From positions 1 through 5,006 of the forward strand of contig JAWWPY010000143.1 of the NCBI GenBank assembly GCA_033854735.1: a stretch of DNA of 5,006 nt, given 5' to 3'. Of this stretch, positions 5,006 to 5,006 are shown one piece after another. The stretch comes from JAWWPY01 sp033854735. Lineage in GTDB: Bacteria > Actinomycetota > Actinomycetes > Streptosporangiales > Streptosporangiaceae. The notes under the pieces are model-generated. The model saw only the letters and a list, made by a program, of their open reading frames with translations. It was not told the origin of the DNA and searched no databases. Both the position numbers and the translations under genes were made by a program. Numbering within the stretch: position 1 is the stretch's first letter; the number at the start of each line of letters is the position of its first letter.

Positions 5006-5006
5006 C

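Overview
The window is high-GC DNA with strong G/C bias at third codon positions, a tRNA gene without an encoded CCA end, and several GTG starts. This points to an actinomycete (Streptomyces/Streptosporangiales-like). Nothing in it fixes the genus.

Left part (1-1141). The 3' end of an unrecognised rightward gene is followed by an unusual intergenic region. It holds three 49-bp tandem repeats, each with two GTAACCCGG boxes and a small hairpin. Next is a leftward gene for a stand-alone two-CBS-domain protein, and then a rightward tRNA-Arg with anticodon CCT.

Middle part (1142-3111). Downstream of the tRNA lies a frame that keeps only the C-terminal half of a PIN-domain protein. Its N-terminal half is not visible, so it looks like a decayed or truncated toxin-type gene. 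A cysteine-containing hypothetical gene follows. After it comes a polytopic membrane protein whose C-terminal end resembles the pore region of two-TM/six-TM cation channels but lacks the canonical selectivity filter. A compact hairpin that includes the stop codon separates this gene from the leftward ars genes.

Right part (3148-5006). This is a divergent arsenic-resistance locus. Leftward: arsI (ArsI/CadI-family non-haem Fe(II) dioxygenase, C-As lyase type) and then arsC (low-molecular-weight phosphatase-fold arsenate reductase). Rightward: arsR (actinobacterial CgArsR-like As(III) repressor) and then a phosphinothricin-acetyltransferase-like GNAT, best read as ArsN1. The arsI-arsR gap is 87 bp and contains candidate back-to-back promoters and a near-palindrome that could let ArsR control both directions. 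Together the genes suggest handling of both inorganic arsenate and organoarsenicals: ArsI for methylarsenite-type compounds, ArsN1 for the antibiotic arsinothricin. No arsenite efflux pump (Acr3/ArsB) is inside the window. It may lie just beyond the right edge.

Most of this consists of known families. The points most worth a second look are the organoarsenical bias of the ars locus, the 49-bp repeat array, the channel-like protein with a missing filter, and the PIN remnant beside the tRNA.
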